DNA from: Varroa destructor
Taxonomy: Eukaryota; Arthropoda; Arachnida; Mesostigmata; Varroidae
Length of the DNA stretch: 64,000 nt
Assembly (NCBI RefSeq): GCF_002443255.2
Contig: NW_019211456.1
Coordinates: forward strand, 53,981,743 to 54,045,742
Direction: 5' to 3'
Shown here: piece after piece, positions 51,237 through 63,779 of the stretch
Position numbering within the stretch: the first letter of the stretch is position 1
Layout: every line of letters begins with the position of its first letter
Notes under the pieces: generated by a model
Told to the model about the DNA's origin: nothing
The model's input: only the letters and a program-made list of their open reading frames with translations
Database searches by the model: none
Made by a program: the position numbers and the translations under genes

Positions 51237-54200
51237 CTAGAAGCACACAACACAAAAAATGATAAAATAGGTCTGTTTACACGACCATATCTTTACTATG
51301 TTATAACAAATAACTAGCTTTATTCACACAAATCGTTGGCGGAGCTTGAAACCGGCGACCCCTAATCTCTTTCAAGCAGTGGCTTGGCCGTCCTACTCTA
51401 CCGTTGTGTTGTCATTTTAGTGAGCTGTTTACTCTATTCCGTCTATTATGTGTAAAATCGATACAATATTTGCAAAAAAAGTCTAGCACACTAAAAGAAT
51501 GACGGACGCTGATTCATGTTTTGTTATGTTACGTAAATATGTAAGAAAAAATGTTTAAACATTTTTTGTTACATAGTTACGAGACAAATATAAGAATTAA
51601 TTTCGTGGACGATCGCGTTTGGGCCATAAGATTGTTAAACTTTTTGAACAGCTTTTGTGAAATTGTAACTAACTAAAGTTAATTATTCAAGAATAATGAA
51701 AATTTAAAAAAATAGGTACCCAAAAAATGTAATATTATGCATTATTTATGTTGTCTATTATTGGTTCGAGGCCTACATGCTTTAAAGGCGAACTTTAGTT
51801 CCACATGCTTAAGTAAACACGGTGATCAGAAAATGTGATCGGTGGATCTGCGACGAATCTCGATTCGACAATGTAACCGAGGCATGTCGCTTAAACTCGT
51901 CCGCAATTATAGCGTACACGCATGGTCTTCTGTCAAGGACTTTAGTAGCTGTTCAAACCTAAATTTCACCTCGAGTCCTAGCGTAGATAATTGAAAGCGT
52001 TCTTCTTCTAATTTCCGTGGACTGACAGTTCGCCGATTTGTGAACAACACACACCTTTCCTACTTTTCCCGTCCAAGTTTTAAAAAAATATTCAAATTCT
52101 TCGGTTGAAAACCACATTTTGTTGGCCACCAGCCAACCAGTATTTCAACGAACTCACGTTTTTGACCTTTACTACAGCAGGATCTATATTGTTAGGATGC
52201 TTTAATAGAATAAGACAACTGAATTTATTAGAACCATCTTTCCTACCGCGAGAAGTCATTGGGTTATTGCCGCATAGCGCATAAACATGACAAAAAAATC
52301 TGGGTTTTAGCTCTTTCATTCATCATGTATGTTGAAATAATTTGAGCGTGCATGAATTCGATACAACGTTAGATACTTCTAACAGCTTCTAGGAAAGAGT
52401 GATTGTAACGTGAACAAAGGGTACTCTCGCCCTCCTCGAGATTTCGTCGATAAGTTACCGTAACCCAAGCTGAAAGCTTATCAACATTCGGTGTTAACCA
52501 ACAGAAAAATAACAAAGGCGCGAAACGGATTATCAGGTGCGATAAACGACTTCAATCTCCAATTTACCTAGATTGTTGTCATCGATATGCTTGATATCAA
52601 TCGCTGAATTGCTGCCGATGTAAGTTAGCAACCACAGAAGGCAGAAAATGCATGAATCATATCGTATTTAAAGAAAACACTTAGCTTTCAGGATTTTGCT
52701 CAGGATGGACAAACTTTCAACTCACAAAGCCGAACCGATTAGCGATGATTTTAGTGTTTTTCGGCGTATTTTAGCTTTTAAATATTACTTTTAAACGACA
52801 TAGTGTCAAGAACCACAAAAAAAGTCTAACAAACGTTCATCGGTGAAAAGCGTCTTTAAACTCTGTCGCTTCAATGAGTGATAAGTCCTATATACGAGTC
52901 TTTACCGAATTGAAAACGAGCCTCATTTTTGCACTTACGCATATTAACTTGTCAATTCTGAACCGGAAGGCATACCTTCATGGAATGCGTCTGAAGGAAT
53001 CGTCGATCGATTCTTTTTCCAGAAGGCAATCGAAGTGCTAGCTGAATAGCACCCTCGTCCTCTTTGGCGGGTTCAGCGGGAACCTGCCGGGCCAGTTCGA
53101 CTTTCTCACGCTCTCGTAATTCGGCGGCACGAGCTTCCTCAGCGGCTTGGCGAGCTGCCGCTTCTTCTGCGTCCTACAGTAGTACATAAGATTCAGCTCG
53201 TTAAGGCATATTTTTATTATAAATCTTTTCTCTAACCTTATTCCCATTTAAGCACGTATAATTATTACATACGCCAACCTATGCAGAGATGACGTCTAAA
53301 ACGTATTACAAGGATTTCTCCTGTAAGGGCCTATACCTATCGAGAGCTTCAGCGTTAAGTAATGAAATAATTTTATAAATGTTTGTTAGTGACAATAGTT
53401 AGGCACAATCAGATACTGTCATAAAATCATTTTGAATAGTCTGATTAGAATGCGACTAAATCTATAGTTGTATAATGACAGGAATTATTAAGTTTTTATT
53501 AAGGGACGTTACACATCGGTAAATAGCGCACGGTTGTTTCTGGATTTTGAATATATGTTTTCGTGTTTCCCGTAGTAATCCAGATTTTTATATTGCTCTA
53601 CGAGGTTTGTAAATCTTTACGTTATATTCATGACATTACCATACTAATGAAAATTCCTTAGAAAAACTTACTCGTTTACGCTGTTCCTCTTCGCGTTTTT
53701 TACGCGCTTTCTCTTGATCTGCCCTGAGAGACTGAAGGTAAGCCTCGTCCTGTTGTTGCCTTAAGGTCTGATTTACGGTTCTTTCATTCCTACAGAAGTA
53801 GAGTACAGTAAAACAAAATTGGCTGAAAAAAATCAGGTTACTATACTCCTACTATAACTCGCGGACGCACACTTAATTAAGCCTTACCAAGTCTGACATA
53901 CTAGCGTTGCAAGGAAATCTAGCACTTCATTGTCATATACAACAACTTTCCCACCGTGAAACGATTGGTTCAAAAACGGAATCGTCGATGTCGAGGTCTT
54001 GAAAATCTGTCGAGCTAATACTGTAAGAAGTTCCTGATTTTGCCTTTGCCATTTGTCTATCCCAAAATTTTGCACTGCGTTCTTCTCCAAGAAAAGTTCA
54101 GCTCTGATAGGATATCATCTTATAGGTGATAGTTTGGCCAGCCGATATCATAGAATGTCTCCGTGAGTTATGACTTTCAATCGAATGATTTTCTTTACAG

Positions 54201-57200
54201 ATATGAAACGATAAGGATCTAAAAAATGGTAAACATGCTTTTATTGGGGTGTTTAGATAATGGAAACAGTAGTAATAGCGCATGTTCACCTTCCGAGAAA
54301 TTTGATTGTTTATATTTAGGAACAAAAGAGGAGGAAAAGTCTTTCGTCATGCTTTATTGAATGGTACATAGATACTTATCTAGATCTGGTTTTTAATTTT
54401 AAAAACAAAACAAATTACAAGATTAAAAAATACGTCTGACACACAGTCTTAAATCTATATGACATTACTTTTCAAACAATATCCATGACTACAAAACGAC
54501 TCTTAGATTTGATATTCATTTGTTGGGAGTTGAAGCGGCATGGCTTAAGCTAGGCCTGTACTCAACTATATTCGGTAGTATTTTAAATATACGATTGTCG
54601 CGGACATCTGAATCTACTATGTCAGTATTATGAAAGTATTTCTTAGTTAGTTTTGGCCGCTGTTCGAAATCGCTGTCTTAGAGAAAAACAGCACTTGAAA
54701 ATCTTTTTTGTCTTTTTATTCGAACATTATAGAAGGTCCATAATTTCACACTTCAACAAGTCAATACTTATTGCACGAAAATTATGGACAAGTTGACAGA
54801 CAGTTCTTTGTCGCTTATATTTAGACGACATACCTCTGTTTTCTCTATGTTCTGCACGTGTTCAAGTCTTATTGCAACAGTGCCGCACACGTCAAATGAA
54901 CGCATATCAATAGTTCTCAGAATCTAAATCCGCGTAGGCCACCGTGTTCTATATACATAATAGGTCAAAAAGTGATCTTTGTCACTGTTGTGTTCTGACA
55001 ACACGAACGGAGACACCAATAAACCGACCGCATCGGCCATTTTTAGCATACTGAATGACATTATTCAATTACCCTTTGACAAGTTTAAATTCGCAATTAA
55101 TTATACAGCGAACGAAGAAATTATAGAGCGATATAATTATATAGAGGACTAACGAAAGCTAATTGCCTTTTGTCGTTTCGTTTTTCCACTAAAAATCGAA
55201 TTACGTTTTATAATGATTGGCTGAACGATATTACTGAAAAATAATGGATATAGTTGTTGCAGTTGGTTACATACATATAACATTTTGTCTATTTTTTAGT
55301 TTTATACATACATATGAAATATTTGCACAATCGCTGCTATTACTTATTTCAAATTATCTTACAATGATCAGTAAATGCACATATAAACATGAATATACTT
55401 TTCGTCTACAACCCACCTAAAAAAGCCTCTGAAGTTCAATTAAAAAAAAAATGGAAAACACGAAATCTAAGTCTAACTCTAAGTAAATTAATTTTTTGAT
55501 AGTCGAATTGACCAGCTGTCACGCACCTTTCAATCTGCGCCGCCCGAAGCGAAGCCTCATTGTCAGCTCTCACTGTCGTCAGTATACTTAGAAGTTGCTC
55601 AGGACTCTCGACTTGACCCTGAATTCGAGCTACTAGAGTCATACGTGACTCTCGTAGAACCACCACGCATACAAATGGATATGTGCGTTCCTTCAATGTT
55701 CTAGATACTTTATTAGTACGAGAAGGAAAGTCAATGAAGAAACATGTGTTGAGATCAAAGATGGTGATTTAACTATGGATGGATTTTTTCAACCTTTAAG
55801 TAAATAGAGTGGAATATCGTCACTGACATTATTTAATAGAAAATTATATTATTTTCTTTCCTCCTTTCATTATAAATTGTTAAAGATTACGTCATATCTA
55901 TCATACTTATCCTAACTATATTAAGCAAAGAGTGTGCAGATTAGTGGCGGAAAAAGGTACCACACTGCTAGCACATCTCGAGATTATGATATTAATGTAC
56001 CAAAAATTTAGTACTCAAAATATTTGTTTTTAAAGTCATTTTAAATAACTTTAAAAACAAATATGTTGATAATAAATAAGTTGATAATAAATAAATAAGT
56101 TGAAAAACTAGTTTCTTAAATATTTTAGGCAGTCCGTTATGCTTAAGTATGCCTAACGTGAAAATTTCGTGTAAGAGCTTAAAGAATTAGTTCTAAACAA
56201 CGGATGCTTTGAGCCTCTAGAAACACTGTTTAGCTGCTTTTACGCTTGCACACTGTCTACTTTCACGTAACGTGTTACAGAAATTGATAGGTATCTTAAC
56301 CCAACAAATAATCAGTATTAAGTCAGGTTTACCAAGCAATAGAAGGGGTTTATTTTAACATACATACGTCAACTGATTTGGCCTCACTGAAGTGTCCCGA
56401 CCAAAACACACAACAATATCACGCCAATTTTTTTGTCAAACAGTTTTCGAAAAATGCAATTCAAAAGTTCAAGTCAATTACGCATAAAAAAGAGCGAAAC
56501 TGGGTATTTTAGTTCGGCAAGGTTATTCATATTAACTTACACTTCGTAAGTTTTAGGCCCGTTTTCAATATCAATGGTCTTTAGATATCCACTAAGATGT
56601 GAAGAATCTACCTTTATTTGGACATCTACCTGTGTTAAGCATTAAAAAAGCCTTATAAATCTAATTAGGGTTTATTAAGGCTTAATTTAAGGTTAATATA
56701 ATAAATCAACATCTTCTTCTAAATAACTATGTAAACTATGATAAATAATGACGAATCCATGAAGACGAAGACTTTAAAACTATTGTATCGAACGAGTAAA
56801 TAACTCCTGATATTACAACACTGACCTTTATGTCCTTCGGGCAATTGTACGGAACAACCCCAAACAAGCATGTGCTGTCCTAACCAGTTGACCACCTCAG
56901 GGGTACAGAGTACTCTCCGGCAGAAGTGGTCAGTGTCCTCGTGCGAGGGGTTATGCAAATAGACAAGCAGGAAGCACAATTCAGCTTTCGCCCTAGATAG
57001 AGCCTATGGAAGCAAAAAAAAAGGAAGTTTGCTTTCGTAATTGAGCTTCGCCCTAAAATATGAAGCTCTAAAGCCACTAATTTCTACGCAGTCTCTATTT
57101 CAGTAGAGATTCGGTAGAAAGAATGCCGAATAAAATTATTAATGTTATTATTTTTATGGAAAAACCCACACCTAAGCATGGGACTCAGCTTGTCCTTGAT

Positions 57201-59918
57201 CTTGCTTAGATGTTTCTTTGAAAGTCTAGTGGAAGAAGACAACACCTTGGCAATAATGTATCCATGCAGATACACCTGCCTTTGATATTTGATAGGTGAG
57301 CTTAGGATGCTAAGCGAAAAGCACTCCTTCCAAATCAATATTTTGGGTAACATTACTTTACGCTAGGACATCGAGATTTAGTCTCCATTAAAAATTCTAG
57401 TTCGATTAATGATTATGAAAAACACAAGTGTACGTTAATTCATACGTGCGTTAATTTCTAAACTTATTATTTGTTTACATATAAGGGAAAGTAAAGCTAT
57501 ATACGCCACTCCGTTTTTTCTAGCAAAAAAACGACTGACTGATTTAACATTTCAGTGCTACCAAATTTTCAGATCTCATAAAATCTTTAACGATTTAAAG
57601 CGATTTGCGTTGTTCGATTTTTCCTTTAACCAAATTCCAAAGGTGAGCTATAAGAAACAGCTAAGCACTTTTTTCGGATTTCATCTAATTTCTGCTGAAC
57701 GATAAAGAAGTAAAATCACAACCGTACAACGGCTCTGCCAAGGCATTATACTTTCACTCTTGTTGTATAATATGTCGTTACATGTGGCTGTCTCTAAAAA
57801 GACCTCTTACGACTTCAGTGGCGTAACGCATTGTTTAAACAAAGGAATATCGCAATACATTGCGAAAGATGATGGCCATAAATTAGAATTCATCATGGAT
57901 AATTGTTAGGATGTTACAAGCGAATCAGGCACTCTTCCGCATTGAATGATTTTTGAACTAGGCATCGAAACTGACATGGAAACCGGCCGAGTTCACTTCC
58001 GAAAATAATTCAAAAAAGAAAAATTATCCGCCTCATGAATTCAGTGACAAAGTTTTTGTTTCTGGAAGTCCACCGGATTCACTTACGCTTAGTATTGGTT
58101 CCAAAATAATGTATAATTCTGGTAGTTATACAGGCTTCGTTTCGGTCCAGTTAGGTTTCCAGAATTGTGCGCCCATATAACAGTTATTGCGCTTTTTGCT
58201 TTATGAACAGAATGGAACTTTCGGAGATGTCAGGTACCTGCGTTAATCAACACGCGGCTTCACACTGCGCAACAGAAACTGTGTCATCGTAAAACTATAG
58301 TGGATGAATTATAATCCTTAATTTGCGTAACTCAGCAGTATACGATTAGAAAACATCGGCTTCTTCACCCAAAATAAGCCAAAGAAAAGGATTTTTCCTT
58401 AAACTTTCTGAAATGACTGATTGATTCATATGAAATCGTTATCATTACTGGTCCCTACATCCCGTTCCAGGTCCATCGTACTGCACACTGTGGCGCTACA
58501 TAGGTCAACGATGAGGGTGTCAGCAAGTTCTATTTCCTTGAAAAATGAATGATCAAAAAAGATCGTAGTGAGCTTTTTTCGGTCACATAAAAGAAGATTG
58601 ACAAGTATATTACTATATATTGTTTCTTTCGCGCGGCACCGGTTGTTTCCAAGTGGTACACCGGTAGTGTTAGGTGAATAATTCGCTGTTTTCTCTCTTA
58701 TGTATATCACATTGAAATGGCTTTTGGAGTAAATGATTTTTTAATACAGGTTAGAAGTACTTTTTTATTTTTTTACACACTATTCTCAGCGCTCTGGCAG
58801 CTTCTGGACAGTCCTACACTTACCACTTGCATTCCCATACGTAATTTATCTATAGCTTAAATCTGTATAATTAAATCTGTAGTGCAATATGGTTGGTCAC
58901 CAGCTGGCCTTTTTAAAGGATGGCGAGCCCTATAATCATACGGACTTAGACTAGGAGAATTAGCAGGTTGAAGCCAGATATGTTGGATATTTTTTGCTCA
59001 ATCCAAGAAGTAATTAAGACATGGTTATAAGGTCTGGCATTATCATCAAGTAATCCGACTGCGTGTTTTCGATTGCTGTTATAACAGTCCATAAGTCTCT
59101 TAAGGAACTCGAGATAGCGGGCTGCATTTATTGATTTATTTTCTCATAGTAATAGATGCTTCTGATGTCCATTGCTAACACTCCCATTACCTTACGTCCA
59201 AATTAACAGGACAATGCCACCAGACTCGATTGGGGCACAGCCTTGACTTCCGCGTGCTGATATCTAGTCACCTAGTTAAGCTAGCCTCCAACACCCCAAT
59301 CTCCGTTCTTAGAACATTTACACCAGTCATGTACTGTGCTTTCGCTTCTTCACCAATCTTTGATGAATCTCCGCAACACTGTGGCACGGAGACTGTTTTT
59401 TTCTGAATTCCTGTAGATGCATTTTACCTAAAGTAGATTTAACCTGTCTCTCACAGGTTTCTAGAAGACGTATTTTGCAGTCAAATTTCGCCTGCTAACG
59501 GCGTGTAGCTTAAGTTTTCAAAGTCTGCCAGATTTGCTTGCATCAGCCATATTTATATATATTATGCACATTTGTAAATTCATATATGCGTTATCAAGTC
59601 TCTAATGTAGTTATTAGTAAGTTTCGACCGCTTGTTATGGCAACACGCGACAACTACCGTATAACTTTTAGAATAAATACGCATTGACAGCCATATGCTA
59701 GCAACGATTGGACGGAGTTTGCAAGGCCCTCATATACCACAATCTTGTTTATTCACTTATAGAAATTGTTAGAAATATGTCTCACTTCAGAAAGCAATTT
59801 TCATTAAGCGTCATAATTAAAAGGATTTAGGAAAAAAGAAAACAAATCAAAAGATTCTATCACAGCTGGTATTTGGAACATGCGGCAAACGTGTATTGCT
59901 TGGCACATATATATATAT

Positions 59919-59962
<44 letters not shown>

Positions 59963-62900
59963 AAAAATCAGAACCTCTGTATTTAAAAGAAAACCCATGT
60001 TTAATGCTCATTCCACAAATGACAAATTGTCTACCTCTTAGATGGAATTGCTTACAAATTTTATTATGACCGAAAGCCATTCGCAAATGTTAATCATCTG
60101 CATCAATAAATGGTTATCTGAATACCTAGAACATAGTTTTTCTACTAAGTACTAAGTAGCCGCTTGAGAACCGGCCGGGCAAGGTTTGCTGTACCGAGGT
60201 TGTCCGATTATCCATAACACGGTTACGTCGCTGTCACTACGCTGTACCCGTACGCATCTTGGTTTCATTTGAAACTGATCCCCTCTCTAATTGCAGGTTC
60301 CTTTGAATAGAGGCAAATAAACTCCGGTAACCGTTACATCGATTTACCATCTTCCTGGCCTAAGAGTCGACCCCGATATAAAAGCGCTTTAATATAAGCG
60401 ATGTTGTTCTTCAAAATTGGGCTCGCGCCTTCTGTAACAGCCCAGTGTTCGCTTTTACTCAACACCTTAGCCTCGTTAACAAATGCGTACCCAGAAGCCT
60501 CTGCCCCCGGCGTGATGCCTGATAATAATCTTCTTGAAACCATGGTGAACCAGCTGCATTTTAATAACATCGACCACTTTAGGGCTCCCAGTTCCTTCAA
60601 TGAAAACGACACGTATCGCACCACCCTAATGCACTCAATCTGTGTGCCGTCAGCGATCATTACAGCACATGGACAAGCTTTTCGCACTACCCATGGGTAT
60701 TTTTGCCACAGTGAGGTTTTCGCTGTACCTTGTGGCATTCGATAGTCGTATCCCAGCTTTGGAAGGGCCCTGAAGCCAGACAGACGTCACGGTAGAGTAA
60801 TACGGCAGCTCAACGTTTCGTTGGTAGCTCAATCACGGCCCTTAATTTTGCAGCTTGCTTAACTGTTGCATCCATTCTTGAATTAACTAGTTTTTTCTCA
60901 ATTCAGTTTCTATCCGCTACGAATTGTACTATGTACACAATAGCACAAGAAGTATGCCTTGCCCTTGTATAGCGATAGCAATATAAATACCTATAATTTG
61001 ATATATTATTGGCACGCGCCGTAACATCGATGTATAATGAGTGAAATAGAGTGACAGAAGCTGACGTACCTGGTTATAGCTGGTTTCGAGAAATGTTGGT
61101 ACGAGAGGTCCGTATTTGTCAGTAAATTCTTTAATAAATTGACGGACGTTACCCTCAGAGTTTGTAAGTGCTAAACGAGAGTCATTTCTTATAAGCGATA
61201 CTGCAAATCTCATGATATTGTAAATAGTCCGGAAAAAGAACGACAACGGCCATTGCAGCATGTACCACCTTAAAATACAATTCACGACAAGACCGATTAG
61301 TCCACTGGATTTTACACTGCTGTATCCATTCGCTAAAAAAAAGTTGGAAAATTAAATACATTCAACACCTTCCTAGGCAAGGAACACTAACATCAGAACT
61401 TAATTAGATAACTGCACTGCTTAATACTTACAAACTACGTCCTTTAGTTTAAGTACATAATGCAAAATTAATGCAAATCCTTGTAACGTCATAAATTCCA
61501 TTATGTACAATAATCAAAGACACAGTCACATGCCTAAATACCCGAATGTCATCGATTCTGAATAATCTTTAATGGAATAATGCCCCGTGGCTTAACTACC
61601 AGGCGTAAGAAAGAATTGAATAGACCACACCCAAAGAAAACGGTTGAATTACTTCCTATAGAAGAACCATTATTAATAATCTTAGATCTTTCCTACACTG
61701 AACCATCTTGATTATTTCAAATAGGTAAACCTAAAACGGAAATTTTACAAATGTTTGCTGAAACAAAATTTACCCGAAACCAATCCATCCTCGTGGACGC
61801 CAATGCGAAAGTGTGTAATCCGCACCCTGAAAATTTTGATCGACTGTAGGTACGTCCTGTGTTCCCAGACGATCCCTGGTTGGTGATGAGGGTAAGTGAA
61901 GTGCGGTAGAAACAGCAGCTTCGAGATCCCACGAATGGGCACAGAGAATATCTCTACACCGTGAAAGGTCTTCAAAACCAGTGATTTCCTGCGATACAAG
62001 TTTCATTGTATTTTTCATAAAACGTGCAAATCCTTTGAACTGTGCAAGACTTCTTAGAACAACCTAGAAATATTTTTTAATATACTTTGTTTCGAATAGC
62101 TCGGCAAGCTAAATTAAAAAGCAAGTATCTCTGCCATGCCTTTCTAACGACTTCCTTGTATATCTTATTTTCCATGCAACAATCATATTTAACTGCATAG
62201 TTTTCAAACGTGTTCATCCTTCATGCTGTTGAAAGTTGTTTGACTATCCCTCAGACATTTACCGAAGCATTATGATTCGATCAGAAGTTCTGCATTTATT
62301 ATGCGTCCCAAAGCGTACTTTACCCAAGAAGCAACAATAATTACTTTTCATACCAATAGTTAATTTGGCTTTAAATCTACAGACCTATTTGAGCCTAATC
62401 TTCTGAGGGTACTGATTTACAGCACGCGTGCCACTATCTAACCTGACTGAATCGCGTTTCTACCTTGCACAATGGAAAAAAACACTAAAAACAATGTCAG
62501 TCAGTTTATTTGAAGCCGGGATGAAAACAGATATGTTGTAGCAGATTCGACATGCAAACAAAAATTTGCGAACACACAGATTTCGTGAAATGTTACATAC
62601 ATAGTATCAAGAATGCTCCATAAGAAATGAATGAAAACATTCTGAAGCCGTTTAAAAAAAACCAATAAGTATTGTAATAATATAAATTTTTTGACGAACA
62701 ATGTTTACAGTTATTTAATGCATCATACACATTCATGATCTAGAGGCGCACAAACTTATCCCGCAGTTATGAAAACGATCGCTCACGTAAATGGTGATTA
62801 CGATGCTCAACATCTCGGTTGATTTAACATACGAAATTATTATTATTAAGTAGTACTTTATCTTCAAAACTAACCAGTAACGAAACTCTCGAGTCTTGAG

Positions 62901-63779
62901 ACTGCTATTTCCGGAGGGAGACCTAGGCTCTACTAACGTTAAACTTAGTTATTCCAGTGCTGCGTTATAATATGAAACTGGATCTAATACACAACCCGAA
63001 TATATGTGCAATTCCGATGTAGTTACACGCAGCTATCGTGCGAACGTATATTAAAGCCTGATTTATTGTAAATGTTTAGACTATTAGATTTCGAGGCGTT
63101 TAACAAGGAATATTTACGATTTGAAACATCAAAAACACAGCCTTCAATGTTTTGTAAGTCAATGGACACCAGGCCTTTTAAAAAATTGTATACTAGTAGT
63201 TTAAGATCGAAACTCATGTCGCCTTTTTCAATCACATTTTTGTGACAACAAAGATGGGAAAAACGAAAGGCTCTTCGTTCACTCAAATTAAAACCGACGC
63301 CGAATTGTCAATAATTGCATATTAATGCGAAATATTGCACACCTGATTCTTTTGTACAGCATAAGCTCTTCAACGAGCTAAAACCTTTAAAGAAGAAGAC
63401 GATTTTATACACGATATGTTTTAAACTATTATGTTTGACTTGACGAAAAACGCACAAAGGGCACAGATGAAAGCAAACTAACGTACATCAATATAATGTT
63501 TAGTGGACATTATAAAAATGTTTGTTCTAGTCGTAGTTTCAAGGAAAATAATGAGGGCAGCCAGCTGATCAAATGTACAACTCAGCATAAAATATCATAC
63601 AGTATTCTCTCTATATATGTTCTAGCGAGTTACGCAGTTTAGTGATATCCTATTTTCGGTCTCTGTTATCTTATTATCGTTTAGGTACAGAAGTTTACAC
63701 GCTTAATTGTTTAGCTCACCTGAAATTGAGCTAGTTTTTCGTTCTGTGACTCCGAGAGCTCCTCACTGGACGCCGCCAT
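51054..63779 (-). CDS. FAF2: FAS-associated factor 2 (UBXD8), complete, eight coding exons
   Basis: Exons in transcript order: 63779-63720, 61988-61774, 61268-61070, 57003-56826, 55707-55527, 53789-53672, 53173-52976 and 51236-51054. They join in frame into 443 residues (human FAF2: 445). FAF2 is an ER and lipid-droplet hairpin protein that recruits the p97/VCP unfoldase in ER-associated degradation and lipid homeostasis. Domains in order: UBA (about 13-56, from LAQFQ through CAHSWDLEAAV); membrane hairpin (about 93-118); UAS thioredoxin-like domain (about 137-277, with AELCFLLVYLHN and LKERTYPF); charged coiled coil with LRQQQDEAYLQSLRADQEK (about 279-350); UBX (about 357-443). The p97-contact FPR turn is YPR (405-407). 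The ATG lies in AAAATGGCGGC. All introns are GT-AG. Confidence 0.96.
51334..51403 (-). repeat. tRNA-Ser-like SINE head in FAF2 intron 7
   Basis: On the minus strand: GGACGGCCAAGCC like the D-arm of tRNA-Ser, then CTTGAAA like the Ser(UGA) anticodon loop, GATTAGGGGTC, and a box-B-like GGTTTCAAGCTCC. The stems are imperfect and the acceptor does not pair, so it is a SINE head or relic rather than a working tRNA. Confidence 0.55.
51404..52975 (-). other. Most of FAF2 intron 7 (51237-52975)
   Basis: No conserved coding sequence seen. A 75-codon minus-strand frame at 52092-52319 is unassigned. Confidence 0.6.
52976..53173 (-). CDS. FAF2: FAF2 exon 7, coiled coil and start of UBX
   Basis: Acceptor TACTGTAG|GAC, donor AAG|GTATGC; 66 codons. 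An Ala/Glu/Arg-rich coiled coil (EEAAARQAAEEARAAELR) leads into the UBX strand IQLALRLPSGKRIDRRF. Confidence 0.94.
53672..53789 (-). CDS. FAF2: FAF2 exon 6, conserved coiled-coil start
   Basis: Acceptor TTCTGTAG|GAA, donor CGA|GTAAGT; 39 codons plus a carried base. LRQQQDEAYLQSLRADQEK is nearly identical to the vertebrate FAF2 segment. Confidence 0.96.
53790..55526 (-). other. FAF2 intron 5
   Basis: A 1.7-kb AT-rich intron. A 68-codon minus-strand frame at 53884-54090 (reading KWQRQNQELLTVLARQIF) is unassigned and may be transposon debris. Confidence 0.7.
55527..55707 (-). CDS. FAF2: FAF2 exon 5, second half of UAS domain
   Basis: Acceptor AATAAAG|TA, donor GAAAG|GTGCGT. It reads SRTLKERTYPFVCVVVLRES then MTLVARIQG, matching the UAS core of FAF2 (human ALRENTYPF). 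Confidence 0.95.
55708..56825 (-). other. FAF2 intron 4
   Basis: A 1.1-kb AT-rich intron from GTCAGT to AAAG. Short AT-rich direct repeats (TTGATAATAAATAA-like) lie near 56070-56100. Confidence 0.7.
56826..57003 (-). CDS. FAF2: FAF2 exon 4, first half of UAS domain
   Basis: Acceptor TTCCATAG|GCT, donor AAAG|GTCAGT. It reads ALSRAKAELCFLLVYLHN, then DTDHFCRRVLCTPEVV and VQLPEGHK. The CRRVLC cysteines fall where vertebrate FAF2 has CRNTLC. Confidence 0.96.
58880..59550 (-). mobile_element. Decayed mariner-like transposase in a FAF2 intron
   Basis: Minus strand, same orientation as FAF2. Order from the ATG at 59550 (MADASKSG): a degraded helix-turn-helix part with KNGDWGV; KVMGVLAMDIRSIYYYEKIN near 59130-59190; then GLLDDNARPYNHVL near 59024-59056, the DNARPH catalytic block; then QPANSPSLSPYDY near 58933-58970, the YSPDLAPCDY block with its aspartate lost. 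Stops and frameshifts break it throughout. Terminal repeats were not identified. Confidence 0.72.
59907..59959. repeat. (TA)n microsatellite
   Basis: About 26 TA units with one phase slip near 59929. Tyrosine/isoleucine frames across it are artefacts. Confidence 0.95.
60401..60745 (+). other. Unassigned 114-codon ORF inside FAF2 intron 3
   Basis: The plus-strand frame starts after an in-frame TAA and ends in TAG. Codon use is even and the translation is not low-complexity (starts MLFFKIGLAPSVTAQC, contains NNIDHFRAPSSFNENDTYRT). A TATAAAAG box is 20 bp upstream of the ATG, too close to serve it in the usual way. An overlapping minus-strand frame (60334-60738, 134 codons) is as long, so the coding strand is uncertain. 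The segment 60130-60850 is richer in G+C than the intron around it, suggesting an insertion. No family recognised. Confidence 0.25.
61070..61268 (-). CDS. FAF2: FAF2 exon 3, membrane hairpin
   Basis: It reads WYMLQWPLSFFFRTIYNIM, the hydrophobic ER/lipid-droplet anchor, then a soluble part ending TFLETSYNQ. The donor is CAG|GTACGT. The acceptor TATTTTAAG|G was chosen because it restores both frame and family alignment (GFG then WYMLQWP, against human GWG then YYLIMLP); other AGs at 61298 and 61321 exist. Confidence 0.88.
61774..61988 (-). CDS. FAF2: FAF2 exon 2, UBA domain and linker
   Basis: Acceptor GTATCGCAG|GAA, donor TTCGG|GTAAAT. ITGFEDLSRCRDILCAHSWD then LEAAV is the UBA three-helix bundle; the linker ends RPRGWIGFG, matching vertebrate QPRGLLGWG. 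Confidence 0.93.
61989..63719 (-). other. FAF2 intron 1
   Basis: 1.7 kb, AT-rich, GTGAGC to GCAG. An 87-codon minus-strand frame at 63023-63286 is unassigned. Confidence 0.7.
63720..63779 (-). CDS. FAF2: FAF2 exon 1, start codon
   Basis: ATG at 63779-63777 begins MAASSEELSESQNEKLAQFQ, 20 codons, donor CAG|GTGAGC. It parallels the vertebrate start (MAA... EKLLQFQ). Confidence 0.93.

Larger units (their letters stand above)
57004..61069 (-). other. FAF2 intron 3, 4.1 kb
   Basis: The longest FAF2 intron. It carries a mariner-like remnant (58880-59550), a (TA)n tract (59907-59959), an unassigned 94-codon minus-strand frame (58426-58710) and a GC-richer segment with an ORF at 60401-60745. Confidence 0.75.

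Noticed and set aside
61290..61325. Upstream acceptors for FAF2 exon 3 (TTTTTTTTAG at 61321 and CAGCAG at 61298)
   Set aside because: The first shifts the frame unless a weak donor is used in exon 2; both add residues absent from the family alignment. The acceptor at 61269 gives an exact fit.
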